Shown in pieces: positions 53,815-62,490 of a stretch of 64,000 bases of DNA (position 1 is the first letter of the stretch; every line of letters begins with the position of its first letter). The DNA is taken from NCBI RefSeq assembly GCF_022385335.1, contig NZ_CP092431.1:1488001-1552000 (forward strand). The letters are read 5' to 3'. A program made the translations under genes and the position numbers. The notes under the pieces are model-generated. The model had not been told where the DNA came from. It worked only from the letters and a program-made list of their open reading frames with translations, and made no database searches. Origin of the DNA: Streptomyces deccanensis (GTDB lineage: Bacteria; Actinomycetota; Actinomycetes; Streptomycetales; Streptomycetaceae).

Positions 53815-54654
53815 ATGAGCGATACGCATGTGACCGCATCCACCCAGTACGTCGAGGTCCACGGCGACCGGTTCGCCTACCGCCGCTGGGGCAAGCCCTC
53901 CGGCGTCCCCATCTTCCTCATCCAGCACTTCCGCGGAGGAATGGACAACTGGGACCCCCTGCTCACCGACGGCCTGGCCGAGGATCGCGAGGTCATCCTG
54001 TTCAACGGGCGCGGCGTCGCCTCGTCATCCGGCACGCCGCGCAACCGGGTTGAGGACATGGCCGACGACATCGCCGCGGTCATCCGGGCGCTGGGGCTGG
54101 AGCAGGTCGATCTGCTCGGCTTCTCGCTCGGCGGCTACCAGGCGCAGGAGGTCACGCTGCGCCACCCGCAGTTGGTGCGCAAGCTCCTCCTGCTCGGCAC
54201 CGGCCTGCGCGGCGGAGACCCCACGATGGACCCCAAGGTGCCCGAGGTGGCACTGAATCCGGTCCCCGGCCTGGATGACTTCCTCTTCCTGTTCTTCGGC
54301 CGCTCCGAGGCCGCGGTCGAAGCGGGCCGGGCCTTCTGGGAGCGGCGTCACCAGCGGGCCGACCAGGACCCGCCGAGCTCGCCCGCAGTCGCACAGGCGC
54401 AGTTCGAAGCGACCATGGCCTACGCGGAACCACTGCCGGGCGAAAACCCTTACGCCTACCTGAACGCGATCACCCAGCCGACGCTGGTCCTCAACGGCGT
54501 GAACGACGTGATGATCGCCTCGATCAACTCCTGGCACCTCGCCCAGAACCTCCCCGACGCCCAACTGCTGATCTACCCCGACGCCGGGCACGGAGCGCAG
54601 TTCCAGTACCCCGAGCGGTTCCTGAAGCACGCCCTTCAGTTCCTGGACGAGTAG
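53815..54654 (+). CDS. Alpha/beta hydrolase 1
   Basis: 279 residues, ATG 53815. The fold motifs are oxyanion region FLIQHFRGGMDNWD, nucleophile elbow LLGFSLGGYQAQE, acid in LVLNGVNDVMIA and His in YPDAGHGAQFQYP. It is clearly paralogous to hydrolase 2 at 57362 (shared DNWDP, NGRGV/NRGVGASSGT, RALGLEQVD). No signal peptide. Likely an esterase, haloperoxidase-like or C-C hydrolase acting on small molecules. Confidence 0.9.
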   Translation: MSDTHVTASTQYVEVHGDRFAYRRWGKPSGVPIFLIQHFRGGMDNWDPLLTDGLAEDREVILFNGRGVASSSGTPRNRVEDMADDIAAVIRALGLEQVDLLGFSLGGYQAQEVTLRHPQLVRKLLLLGTGLRGGDPTMDPKVPEVALNPVPGLDDFLFLFFGRSEAAVEAGRAFWERRHQRADQDPPSSPAVAQAQFEATMAYAEPLPGENPYAYLNAITQPTLVLNGVNDVMIASINSWHLAQNLPDAQLLIYPDAGHGAQFQYPERFLKHALQFLDE

Positions 54655-54715
54655 ACAGCTGCGCGCGCAAGGCGAACGGCACGCCCTCGACCGACGGCCG
54701 CCCCGGCCATCTTGC

Positions 54716-54750
54716 GCCACCCGCCACCCGCCACCCGCCACCCGCCACCC
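54716..54750. repeat. 7-bp tandem repeat (gccaccc x5)
   Basis: Five perfect copies of GCCACCC end 7 bp before the operator upstream of the Old Yellow Enzyme gene. Copy-number change would alter promoter-proximal spacing. Confidence 0.85.
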
Positions 54751-54756
54751 AGTAAA

Positions 54757-54774
54757 GCATTACGGACGTAATGC
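54757..54774. promoter_or_regulatory. TetR-type operator before the Old Yellow Enzyme gene
   Basis: GCATTACG and CGTAATGC flank a GA centre: an 18-bp palindrome with perfect 8-bp arms, about 95 bp before the ATG. It is the longest of the six related sites. Confidence 0.75.
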
Positions 54775-54868
54775 AACGTATCCATGCTCATGGCGGATGC
54801 CTCATCGGATTCACAGCCCGGAACTCGGGTCTGCGGATGTCCGCCACCAACAATCTGAGGAAGCACGC

Positions 54869-55936
54869 ATGCTCGACAGCCTGTGGACCCCGACCGTCGC
54901 CGGAAAGATCTCCCTGCCGCACCGTCTGGCGATGTCCCCCCTGACCCGCAGCAGGGCCACCCCGGACGGCGTGCCGACCGAGCTCAACGCCTTGTACTAC
55001 GCCCAGCGCGCCTCGCACGCCCTCATCATCACCGAGGGCACCCAGCCCTCCGCCGACGGCCAGGGCTACCCGGTGACCCCGGGCATCTACACGGTCGAGC
55101 ACATCGAGGGCTGGCGGAAGGTCACCGACGCCGTGCACCAGGCCGGCGGACGCATCGTCATCCAGCTCATGCACGTCGGGCGGATCTCCCACCCCGACAA
55201 CACCCCCCACCACCGGCAGCCGGTGGCCCCCTCCGCGATCAAGCCGGCAGGCCAGACGTTCACCGGCTCCGGGATGCAGGACATGCCGGAGCCGCGCGCC
55301 CTGTCCACCGAGGAGGTCGCCGCGACGGTCGACGACTTCCGGCGCGCCGCCGCTGCCGCCATCGCGGCCGGCGCCGACGGCGTCGAGATCCACGGCGCCA
55401 ACGGCTACCTGGTCCACCAGTTCCTCTTCCCCAGCACCAACCAGCGCACCGACCAGTACGGCGGCTCCCTCGACAACCGCATCCGCTTCGCGGTGGAGGT
55501 CGCCACCGCCGTGGCCGACGAGATCGGCGCCGACCGCACCGGCATCCGCCTCTCCCCCGGCAACCCCTTCCAGCTCGGCGACCTCACGGAGCACGACACC
55601 CACGAGCTCTACCCGCACCTCGTGCGCGCCCTCGCCCCCCTCGACCTCGCCTACCTGCACCTCGCCCACGGCGGCGACGAGGAACTCCTGGGCACGCTGC
55701 GCACGTTGTGGCCGAACACGCTGCTCCTCAACCGCGCCGGCACCGACATCGCCACCCGCGCCAAGGACATCGACAACGGCGTCGCCGACGTCATCACCGT
55801 GGGCTCGATGGCTCTCGCCAACCCCGACCTGGTCGAACGCGTACGCGCCGGCGCGCCCCTGAACGACCCCGACCCCGCCACCTTCTACGGCGGCGGCGCG
55901 GCCGGCTACACCGACTACCCCACCTACTCCGCCTGA
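54869..55936 (+). CDS. Old Yellow Enzyme-family alkene reductase
   Basis: 355 residues from ATG 54869 with GAGGAA 6 nt upstream. Features of the FMN barrel: [15 protein letters not shown], the substrate-binding region [33 protein letters not shown], and [32 protein letters not shown]. These NAD(P)H-dependent enzymes reduce activated C=C bonds of enones, nitro-compounds and similar electrophiles. The neighbouring TetR regulators resemble those that sense electrophiles. A terminator follows directly. Confidence 0.93.
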   Translation: MLDSLWTPTVAGKISLPHRLAMSPLTRSRATPDGVPTELNALYYAQRASHALIITEGTQPSADGQGYPVTPGIYTVEHIEGWRKVTDAVHQAGGRIVIQLMHVGRISHPDNTPHHRQPVAPSAIKPAGQTFTGSGMQDMPEPRALSTEEVAATVDDFRRAAAAAIAAGADGVEIHGANGYLVHQFLFPSTNQRTDQYGGSLDNRIRFAVEVATAVADEIGADRTGIRLSPGNPFQLGDLTEHDTHELYPHLVRALAPLDLAYLHLAHGGDEELLGTLRTLWPNTLLLNRAGTDIATRAKDIDNGVADVITVGSMALANPDLVERVRAGAPLNDPDPATFYGGGAAGYTDYPTYSA

Positions 55937-55947
55937 CCAGAGCGCCA

Positions 55948-55977
55948 GTGCCCGAGGAAGTCGTCTTCCTCGGGCAC
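55948..55977 (+). terminator. Terminator after the Old Yellow Enzyme gene
   Basis: GTGCCCGAGGAAG, loop TCGT, CTTCCTCGGGCAC: a perfect 13-bp stem starting 12 bp after the stop codon. Confidence 0.82.
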
Positions 55978-56121
55978 TTCGGCGTACGCACGGCGCAGCC
56001 AGGCAGCGGTGAACATGCGCTCGCTACGCGAGCGGTTGCCATCGCATCCGGGCCCACCTCAGGGACGACTGCCCGCTTTTGCCGCCTCGCTCTGCCGCCT
56101 GGGCCGAGGCAGCCGGCCTGA

Positions 56122-56372
56122 TCAGGAGAGTTGGCGCTTGAGGATCTTGCCGGTGGAGGTCAGGGGCAGTTCGTCGACGAACTGGACGGCCCGAGCAGTA
56201 CGTTCAGCGGCACGACCGCGACGCCGGCTTCACCCGGCTGGATCCCCCGCGCGACGAGCAGATTCGCGACACGGTCGGCGGCCGCGTCGAGGGCGGCATA
56301 GGTGATCCCGGTGCTGCGGACGCGGGCGGTCGCGCCGGGCCGGCCGTCTGCTGGGCGGTGATCCGCCAACAA
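56122..56372 (-). pseudogene. AMP-dependent acyl ligase remnant
   Basis: Minus-strand frames read ITYAALDAAADRVANLLVARGIQPGE with VVPLNVLLG (N-terminal region of AMP-binding enzymes), joined after a large deletion to AVQFVDELPLTSTGKILKRQLS and stop, the universal C-terminus with its catalytic Lys. The core is missing. Confidence 0.75.
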
Positions 56373-56390
56373 TCACCTGTCGATCATAAT

Positions 56391-56404
56391 ATTACGTGCG
56401 TCAG
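56391..56404. promoter_or_regulatory. TetR-type operator before tetR2
   Basis: ATTACGTGCGTCAG: left arm perfect, right arm CGTcAg with two changes, 59 bp before the tetR2 start. Probably autoregulatory. Confidence 0.5.
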
Positions 56405-56462
56405 GCCATGGATTAGGATGAGATGTAAAAGCAATGGTCCGGCAAAGTTGGGGAGGAACCCT

Positions 56463-57062
56463 GTGGCTCGCTACACCAAGGAGCACAAGCAGGTGACGCG
56501 GCAGCGGATCATCGAGACCGCCGGTCACCGGTTCAAGCAGGACGGCATCGACGGCTCCGGCATCTCCACGCTGATGTCCGACGCCGGACTGACCAACGGC
56601 GCCTTCTACGCCCACTTCGAGTCCAAGGACGACCTCGTCGCCCACGTCGTCGCCGAGCAGCTGCGCGCGCAGGTGAAGCAGTACGACACGCTGCGGCCCG
56701 GCCGCGAGGGACTGGAAGATTTCATCCGCGCGTATCTGTCACCCGAGCACCGGGACAACCCCGGCGACGGCTGCCCGTCCGCAGCCCTGCTCGACGAGAT
56801 CGGCCGCTGCGGTGACGCGACCAAGGACGCCTACACCGACGGCGCCAAAGCCATCGTGGACGAGCTCGCCGCCCGCCTGGCACCCGAGAGTCCCCAGTCC
56901 GCCCGCGGTCGGGCCATCGGGCTCTACACCCTGGCGGTGGGCACACTTCAGCTGTCCCGCGCGCTCTCCGACCGGAAGTTCTCCGACGAGGTCCTCGAGC
57001 AGGGAATCGAGAACGCCCTCGCCATCGCGCGATGCCCGTCCGCGTCAGCACCGGCCGGCTGA
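56463..57062 (+). CDS. TetR-family regulator 2
   Basis: 199 residues, GTG 56463 with GGAGG 6 nt upstream. HTH: IIETAGHRFKQDGIDGSGISTLMSDAGLTNGAFYAHFESKDDLV. The ligand domain contains GDGCPSAALLDEIGRCGDATKDAYTDG. It is a close paralogue of tetR3 at 59008, sharing KEHKQxTRQRIIETAG, GIDGSGI and DAGLTNGAFY. An older ATG version of the frame at 56358 lacks a ribosome site. It faces hydrolase 2 tail to tail. Confidence 0.92.
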   Translation: MARYTKEHKQVTRQRIIETAGHRFKQDGIDGSGISTLMSDAGLTNGAFYAHFESKDDLVAHVVAEQLRAQVKQYDTLRPGREGLEDFIRAYLSPEHRDNPGDGCPSAALLDEIGRCGDATKDAYTDGAKAIVDELAARLAPESPQSARGRAIGLYTLAVGTLQLSRALSDRKFSDEVLEQGIENALAIARCPSASAPAG

Positions 57063-57286
57063 CCCGGCACTGGCCGGGACGCCGGCGGGGGGACCTCCGG
57101 CCGTACGGCGAGTGACTCTGAGCCCGTTCGAAATACGCCATAGCGCCGGTGCAGGGCTGCACCTGGGCCTGGGCCTGGTGGCCGAACGGGACGTCGAACG
57201 GTCTCCGCATCGCCGTCCTGCACGGCAACCGCCTCGGCACCCCAGGACCGAGAGGCGAGCAGGCCAATGTCGTCGAACATGTGACG

Positions 57287-57319
57287 AGAGCCGTGACGCC
57301 CGGCGGGCGTCACGGCTCT
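57287..57319. terminator. Bidirectional terminator between tetR2 and hydrolase 2
   Basis: AGAGCCGTGACGCCC and its exact complement, 15-bp stem with a GGC loop. It sits 224 bp after tetR2 and 42 bp beyond the hydrolase 2 stop, serving both strands. The sequence between tetR2 and the hairpin shows no convincing gene. Confidence 0.82.
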
Positions 57320-57361
57320 GAGTCAGCGTCCTCGGCCCCGTACGCAGACCGCACCGCGGCC

Positions 57362-58228
57362 CTACGGCCGGCCGAAGAACTCGAGTGCCGTCGGCACGAA
57401 CTGCTCGTGGTACTGGAAGATGCCGCCGTGCCCGCCGTCGGGGTAGATCACCAGTTCGGAGTTCGGCAGTCGCCGGTCCATGTCGTACGAGTTCGACGTC
57501 GGAACCATCCTGTCGTCGTCACCGTTGGCGACGAGCACGGGCTGCTGGATGCGGGAGAGATCCTGCGGCTGTGCGAGCCCCCAGCGGTGGATGGCCTTGA
57601 GCTGGGAGAAGTAGGAGGTGAGGCGGATCGCCTTGTCCCGGTCCTTGGTGCGCTCCTTCAGGCGGGCCAGGAACTGCTTGCCAGCCCGAATCCCGTTCGG
57701 GGTGCGGGTGAAGAAGAGGAACTGCTTCACGTCCTGGAAGGTGAGCAGCGCCCGGACGGTGTCGTAGTGGGAGATCCGGGTCACGTTCTTGATGCCCTCA
57801 CCTCCGGCCGGACCGGTGCCCGCGAGGATCAGCCTGCGGATGAGCTGCGGGTCCGTCTCGGCGATCACCTGGGCGATCATGCCGCCCATCGAGAAGCTGA
57901 GGACGTCGACCTGCTCGAACCCCAGCGCCCGGATGAAGGTGACGGCGTCCTTGGCCATCTCCTCGATGGTCTTCGGCGTCTCGCCGCTGGACGCGCCCAC
58001 GCCCCTGTTGTCGAACGTGATCACCCGGTGCTTGGCGGCGATGCCGTCGACGACCCGGGGGTCCCAGTTGTCCAGGACCGCGGCGAGGTGGGTGATGAAG
58101 ATGACCGGCATGCCGGTCCGGGGACCGAGGTCGCGGTAGGCGAAGGTCACTCCGTCGGCGGTGACGGTGCGGGTCTGCGCGTTCTTGTACGACGTCACCA
58201 CGTCACCATGTGTTTCGTGTGCGTTCAC
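57362..58228 (-). CDS. Alpha/beta hydrolase 2
   Basis: 288 residues from GTG 58228, chosen for GAAGGG 7 nt upstream; the longer open frame is not conserved-looking. Motifs: IFITHLAAVLDNWDP, DNRGVGASSGETP, nucleophile VLSFSMGGMIAQV, acid LVANGDDDRMVP and His YPDGGHGGIFQYHEQF. It is paralogous to hydrolase 1 and to the fragment at 52220 (RLPN...YPD.GH.G.FQ). Cytoplasmic; the small-molecule substrate is unknown. Confidence 0.9.
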   Translation of the reverse strand: MNAHETHGDVVTSYKNAQTRTVTADGVTFAYRDLGPRTGMPVIFITHLAAVLDNWDPRVVDGIAAKHRVITFDNRGVGASSGETPKTIEEMAKDAVTFIRALGFEQVDVLSFSMGGMIAQVIAETDPQLIRRLILAGTGPAGGEGIKNVTRISHYDTVRALLTFQDVKQFLFFTRTPNGIRAGKQFLARLKERTKDRDKAIRLTSYFSQLKAIHRWGLAQPQDLSRIQQPVLVANGDDDRMVPTSNSYDMDRRLPNSELVIYPDGGHGGIFQYHEQFVPTALEFFGRP

Positions 58229-58410
58229 GGTCGTGCCCTTCGATGTGTGGGTCAGCGCCACCGTGCGCCGATTTCTGCTTCCTCGCAGGTGGGCGCGGAG
58301 CGGTTCCCGGTCTCCCGGCTGCGACTGCAGTCCGGAGTCGGCGGTCAGAGGAGGCCCCGGAAGCGGGAAACCCCTTGGATCAGGCCCCTGAACAACCCGT
58401 CGACCATTGA

Positions 58411-58424
58411 AGTATGACCGTACT
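58411..58424. promoter_or_regulatory. Putative TetR-type operator upstream of hydrolase 2
   Basis: AGTATGACCGTACT keeps the CG-centred dyad of the local motif with three changes from ATTACGnnCGTAAT. It is extended to AAGTA...TACTT arms. It lies 183 bp upstream of the hydrolase 2 start. Confidence 0.4.
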
Positions 58425-58428
58425 TTTA

Positions 58429-58931
58429 TCGTGGTGCAAGTGGTGGAGCCGAACGATGCACAGTCGTGGAATCCCGAGTTCCGCCGAGCGTCATGGCGCA
58501 TAGCGCAACGCACTACCAGGGCAGGAGCGGCCCATCTACGTCGACGACCGCGAGACGCTGATCGCGACCGGCGAGGCTTGGGCGCCCGGCCCCGGAGCGG
58601 CGGCAACGACGGTCAAGCCTGCGGCGGATCCGACGCGGCGCTTCCGGGCCCCCTTCCCCTCGACTTCGGCCAGAACACCGTGGGCCTGCGAAAGCTCCGT
58701 GCGCGCGGAGTGGCCGGGATCGCATCACGGCGCGCCACCCGGGGCCCTTGAGGACAGCGAGCTGTGCGTACGGCCGCTGCGTTCGGCCCCGGTCCGGTCG
58801 ACCCTGCCCGCCAAGGGCGGCGAGGCGGAACTGTCTGAGGCGGTGGCGGTCGCGTCCCAGGCGGACCACGCCGTCGCGGCCGTCGGCGACGCCCCTGGGG
58901 TTGCGCACGGGTGCCCATTCAGAGCTATTGA
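58429..58931. other. Intergenic region without a clear gene
   Basis: About 500 bp between the hydrolase 2 promoter and tetR3. Short coding-like stretches occur (IYVDDRETLIATGEAWAPG on plus; QLAVLKGPGWRAVMRS on minus), but no start, stop and frame combination is convincing. It is probably decayed sequence. Confidence 0.4.
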
Positions 58932-58945
58932 ATTACGTTCACAAT
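58932..58945. promoter_or_regulatory. TetR-type operator before tetR3
   Basis: ATTACGTTCACAAT: left arm perfect, two changes in the right arm, 63 bp before the tetR3 start. The spacing is nearly the same as that of the site before tetR2. Confidence 0.5.
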
Positions 58946-59007
58946 ACAATACCTTGGAGGAGCCGACGGCCGGCGAGAGGCCCTCCCGGCGCGCAGAGGA
59001 GTGTGTG

Positions 59008-59613
59008 GTGCGATACAGGAAAGAGCACAAGCAGGCCACCCGGCAGAGGATCATCGAGACGGCGGGCCGCCGCTTCAAGGAGTCCGGCATCGACGGCTCG
59101 GGCATCACGGCGCTCATGAAGGACGCCGGACTGACCAACGGCGCCTTCTACACCCACTTCGCATCCAAGGACGACCTCGTGGCCACCACGATCGCCGACC
59201 AGTTGCAGACCCAGAACGCGATCATCGTCGCGCACGCGGAACCGGGCCGCGCCGGCCTCGAACAGATCGTGCGCTGGTATCTGTCCCCCTGGCACCGTGA
59301 CAGCCGTGACGTCGGCTGCCCCTCCGCCGCCCTGCTCGACGAGATAGGGCGCTGCACCCACCCGACCAAGCAGGCTTACACCGACGGCGTACTGATGGTC
59401 GCCGACGGCATCGCCACCCGCCTGGCGCCGGGCGACCCGCTCTCGGTCCGCCCCATGGCACTGAGCTCGTACGCCATGATGGCCGGCACACTCCAGCTCT
59501 CACGGGCCCTCGCCGACCCCCAGCTCGCCGATCAAGTCCTCGAACAGGGCATCCACAACGCCCTCGCCCTCCTGGGCATCGAGCACGAAGGGGACACCGG
59601 GGCGGCGCACTGA
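59008..59613 (+). CDS. TetR-family regulator 3
   Basis: 201 residues, GTG 59008 with AGAGGAG 7 nt upstream. HTH: IIETAGRRFKESGIDGSGITALMKDAGLTNGAFYTHFASKDDLV. The ligand domain has VGCPSAALLDEIGRCTHPTKQAYTDG. High similarity to tetR2 along the whole length points to a duplication within this island. The C-terminal tail is short and acidic. A 14-bp tandem repeat begins 11 bp after its stop. Confidence 0.92.
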   Translation: MRYRKEHKQATRQRIIETAGRRFKESGIDGSGITALMKDAGLTNGAFYTHFASKDDLVATTIADQLQTQNAIIVAHAEPGRAGLEQIVRWYLSPWHRDSRDVGCPSAALLDEIGRCTHPTKQAYTDGVLMVADGIATRLAPGDPLSVRPMALSSYAMMAGTLQLSRALADPQLADQVLEQGIHNALALLGIEHEGDTGAAH

Positions 59614-59624
59614 CCAGCACGCAA

Positions 59625-59748
59625 GCGGGCACCGCGGAGCGGGCACCGCGGAGCGGGCACCGCGGAGCGGGCACCGCGGAGCGGGCACCGCGGAGCGGGC
59701 ACCGCGGAGCGGGCACCGCGGAGCGGGCACCGCGGAGCGGGCACCGCG
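59625..59748. repeat. 14-bp tandem repeat, nine copies
   Basis: Unit gcgggcaccgcgga repeated about 8.9 times without a mismatch between the ends of tetR3 and the convergent expansin gene. The unit contains CCGCGG and can form many alternative short hairpins. There are no spacers, so it is not CRISPR. Confidence 0.93.
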
Positions 59749-59821
59749 CCCTCGGCACCGCGCCGACACCTCACCTGCGGAGCGACACCCGTGCGTTCGT
59801 CGATCAGACCCTTCCCACGGG

Positions 59822-60505
59822 TCAGCGCTTGGTGAACTGGGCGCGGCCCGGCTGGTCGATGTTCGGGGTGAGGGTGATGCCGGTGTCGGTGAGGGTCTGG
59901 CCGTGGATGTCCGTGACACGGATGTCGGAGCCGCAGCCGGCGCCGTCCCCCGAGACGAAGTAGTTGTACTCCTGGCGCGGGAGTTGCCGCCAGGTGGTGC
60001 CGGTGCGGACCTCCAGGGCAGCGACGGGGTTGCGGTGGTTGCGGACCTGGATGCCGCACCACCACTGGGTGGAACCCTCCTTGTAGCGGTAGGAGACGGG
60101 CCCGGCCAGGTCAGGGCTCACCAGCGTCCAGCTGATCGGCACCCGGCCGGCCACGGGGTCGGCGATGCGGGCGAAGGCCTGCTGTCCGAGGTCGACGTCG
60201 CCGGGGCGGCACTCCGGACAGCGGTCGACGATCCTCACCGTCAGCTCGCCGCGCGGGCCCTTGACCCGGATGAACGCGCCGCACATGCGGGCGTTGTCGT
60301 AGTCGGTGTGGTTGAGGGCCGCGATGGCGATGTCGCCGGTGGCGTCGTAGAGGCAGTTCCCTACGCCGGTCGCGCCGTAGAAGGTGCCTTCGCCGGAGTA
60401 GGTGACGCCGGGCCGGACACTGGCGTACGCCGGTGCGGGGGCCACCGTCAGGAGGGCGGTGGCGGTGGCGGTCGCGGCGGCGAGGAGGGTGAGCCGAGGG
60501 CGCAT
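59822..60505 (-). CDS. Secreted bacterial expansin-like protein
   Basis: 227 residues from ATG 60505 with GAAAGG upstream. An N-terminal signal peptide (LTLLAAATATATALLTVAPAPAYA) is followed by a double-psi beta-barrel (GEGTFYGATGVGNCLYD, DYDNARMCGAFIRVKGPRGELTVRIVDRCPECRPGDVDLGQQAFARI) and a C-terminal CBM63-like domain (YRYKEGSTQWWCGIQVRNHRNPVAALEV). The layout matches the EXLX1/YoaJ group, which loosens cellulose without hydrolysis. The Cys residues in DRCPEC distinguish it from B. subtilis YoaJ. No CebR box was found upstream. Confidence 0.88.
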   Translation of the reverse strand: MRPRLTLLAAATATATALLTVAPAPAYASVRPGVTYSGEGTFYGATGVGNCLYDATGDIAIAALNHTDYDNARMCGAFIRVKGPRGELTVRIVDRCPECRPGDVDLGQQAFARIADPVAGRVPISWTLVSPDLAGPVSYRYKEGSTQWWCGIQVRNHRNPVAALEVRTGTTWRQLPRQEYNYFVSGDGAGCGSDIRVTDIHGQTLTDTGITLTPNIDQPGRAQFTKR

Positions 60506-60743
60506 GTCGATGCCTTTCGAGGACGGTGGGGCGTGCTCGGGGGCCCGAGATCCTGGCATCGTTGAACCCTCAAGTGAAGCGTGATTACGGCCATCCGTCC
60601 GGAACACCCGAGTCGCACCCGGGCCCTTGTCACCCACGGACGAACCCCGGCCCCGCGGGACTCATCTCCCGCACACAGAACGGGGATCGGCCGGGTCGGG
60701 CCCTCCTCCGCTGCCATATTCGAAAGCCACTTCGGAGGTGGCT

Positions 60744-62438
60744 GTGACACTAGAGGTGACGACATCCCGGGCGGGGCAGGTGGCGGAACGTACGCCCGGC
60801 CGAGTGCCCGAGCCGGTTCCGGCACGGGAACCCGAGCCGGTCCGCGCACACACCGTCGACCAGGCACCCAACCGGCCCGTCGACCAGGCACCCGACCGGC
60901 CCGTCGACCCGGCACCCGACCGGACCGCCGATCGCATCGCCGAGTTGGAGGGGCGTCGGACGCGGGCCCTCGCGCCGGGCGGGACCAGGAGACGCGGGGA
61001 GTACGGGGCCCGCGAACGGATCGATCTGCTGCTGGACGCGGGCTCGTTCACGGAGACGGGCCTGTTCGTGCGGGCACGGCCGACCGGGGACGACGCACGG
61101 CGCCCGTACGGCGACGGGGTGGTCACCGGGCACGGCACGATCGACGGACGTCAGGTCTGTGTCTTCGCCCAGGACGCCACCGTGTACGGCGGCAGCATGG
61201 GCGAGGCCTTCGGGGAGAAGACCCTCGCGCTGATGGACCTCGCCCTGAAGACCGGATGCCCGGTCATCGGGCTGAACGACGGCGGCGGCGCCCGCATCCA
61301 GGAGGGCGTCACCTCCCTCGCCCTCTACGCCGAACTGGTGCGCCGCAACGTCCAGGCGTCCGGGGTGATCCCGCAGATCTCGGTCGTGCTGGGCCCCTGT
61401 GCGGGCGGGGCCGCGTACTCGCCGGCCATCACCGACTTCACCGTGATGGTGGAGGGCGCCTCGCACATGTTCGTCACCGGCCCCGACGTCATCGAGACGG
61501 TCACCGGCGAACGCACCAGCGCCGAGGAGTTGGGCGGCGCCCGCACCAGCAACACCGTCAACGGCAACGCCCACTTCCTCGCCGCCGACGAGGTCGACGC
61601 CCTCGACACCGTGCGCGACCTGCTGTCGTACCTGCCCGCCAACAACCTGGAGCGGCCCCCGCAGTACGCGCCGGGAGCCGCACCCGCCGGGCCGTGCCTC
61701 GACACGATGGTGCCGGACCGGCTCGGTCAGGCCTACGACATGCGGGACGTGCTGCGCGCGGTCGTCGACGACGGTGAACTCCTGGAGATCCAGGAGCTGT
61801 TCGCGCCGAACATCATCTGCGCGCTGGCTCTCGTCGAGGGAACCACGGTCGGGGTCGTCGCCAACCAGCCGCTGCGCTCGGCGGGGGTCCTCGACATCGA
61901 CGCCTCCGAGAAGGCCGCGCGGTTCGTGCGGTTCTGCGACGCGTTCGGCATCCCCCTGCTGACCTTCGCCGACGTCCCCGGTTATCTGTCCGGCGTCCGT
62001 CAGGAGCAGGCCGGCATCATCCGGCGCGGCGCCAAACTGCTGTACGCGTACGCCGAGGCGACCGTCCCCAAGGTGACGGTGGTGGTGCGCAAGGCGTACG
62101 GCGGCGGGTACGCGGTGATGGGGTCCAAGCACCTGGGCGCAGACATCAACCTCGCGTGGCCCACCGCCCGGATCGCCGTCATGGGCGCCGAGGGCGCGGT
62201 GGGCGTGCTGCACCGCCGCGAACTCGCCGCCGCCGCCGACCCCGAGGCGCTGCGGGCCCGCCTGGTCACCGCGTACGAGAGCACGTACGGGACCCCGTAC
62301 CTCGCCGCCGAGCGCGGCTACGTCGACGCCGTCATCGCCCCGCGCGACACCCGTGCCCACATCTGCCGCGCCCTGCGCGCCCTGCGCGGCAAGCGGGCCC
62401 CGATGCCGGAACGGCGCCACGGCAACATCCCGCTCTGA
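60744..62438 (+). CDS. Acyl-CoA carboxylase beta (carboxyltransferase) subunit
   Basis: 564 residues from GTG 60744 with GGAGG 5 nt upstream. The first ~60 residues are a Pro-rich repeat, then the carboxyltransferase core: GARERIDLLLDAGSF, VVTGHGTIDGRQVCVFAQDATVYGGSMGE, GLNDGGGARIQEGV, GPCAGGAAYSPAITDF, and the second half ADVPGYLSGVRQEQAGIIRRGAKLLYAYAEATVPKVTVVVRKAYGGGYAVMGSKHLGAD. This is the PccB/AccD type that makes malonyl-, methylmalonyl- or longer alkylmalonyl-CoA with a biotinylated AccA partner not seen here. Standing next to a fatty-acyl-AMP ligase, it probably supplies a special extender unit. Confidence 0.93.
   Translation: MTLEVTTSRAGQVAERTPGRVPEPVPAREPEPVRAHTVDQAPNRPVDQAPDRPVDPAPDRTADRIAELEGRRTRALAPGGTRRRGEYGARERIDLLLDAGSFTETGLFVRARPTGDDARRPYGDGVVTGHGTIDGRQVCVFAQDATVYGGSMGEAFGEKTLALMDLALKTGCPVIGLNDGGGARIQEGVTSLALYAELVRRNVQASGVIPQISVVLGPCAGGAAYSPAITDFTVMVEGASHMFVTGPDVIETVTGERTSAEELGGARTSNTVNGNAHFLAADEVDALDTVRDLLSYLPANNLERPPQYAPGAAPAGPCLDTMVPDRLGQAYDMRDVLRAVVDDGELLEIQELFAPNIICALALVEGTTVGVVANQPLRSAGVLDIDASEKAARFVRFCDAFGIPLLTFADVPGYLSGVRQEQAGIIRRGAKLLYAYAEATVPKVTVVVRKAYGGGYAVMGSKHLGADINLAWPTARIAVMGAEGAVGVLHRRELAAAADPEALRARLVTAYESTYGTPYLAAERGYVDAVIAPRDTRAHICRALRALRGKRAPMPERRHGNIPL
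60855..60926 (+). repeat. 24-bp repeat x3 encoding V-D-x-A-P-x-R-x
   Basis: Three adjacent 24-bp units (gtcgaccaggcacccaaccg...) in frame in the carboxylase gene, giving VDQAPNRP, VDQAPDRP and VDPAPDRT. They form a flexible spacer before the catalytic domain. Confidence 0.85.
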
Positions 62439-62457
62439 GCACGCCCACGTGCGAGCG

Positions 62458-62490
62458 CGCACTCGCGTGAGCCGCGCCCACGCGAGTGCG
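62458..62490 (+). terminator. Hairpin after the carboxylase gene
   Basis: CGCACTCGCGTG and its exact complement, 12-bp stem with a 9-nt loop, 20 bp after the carboxylase stop. It may terminate or attenuate before the ligase gene, which has its own GAGGAG ribosome site. Confidence 0.65.

Noticed and set aside
56009..56305. Plus-strand frame of 98 residues after the Old Yellow Enzyme gene
   Set aside because: Arg-rich translation opposite the acyl-ligase remnant, with no start signal.
57063..57286. Minus-strand frame MFDDIGLLASRSWGAEAVAVQDGDA
   Set aside because: Ends abruptly in Pro/Arg-rich sequence; no second line of evidence for a gene.
59625..59748. CRISPR-like array
   Set aside because: Repeats are directly adjacent with no spacers and no cas genes are present; it is a simple tandem repeat.
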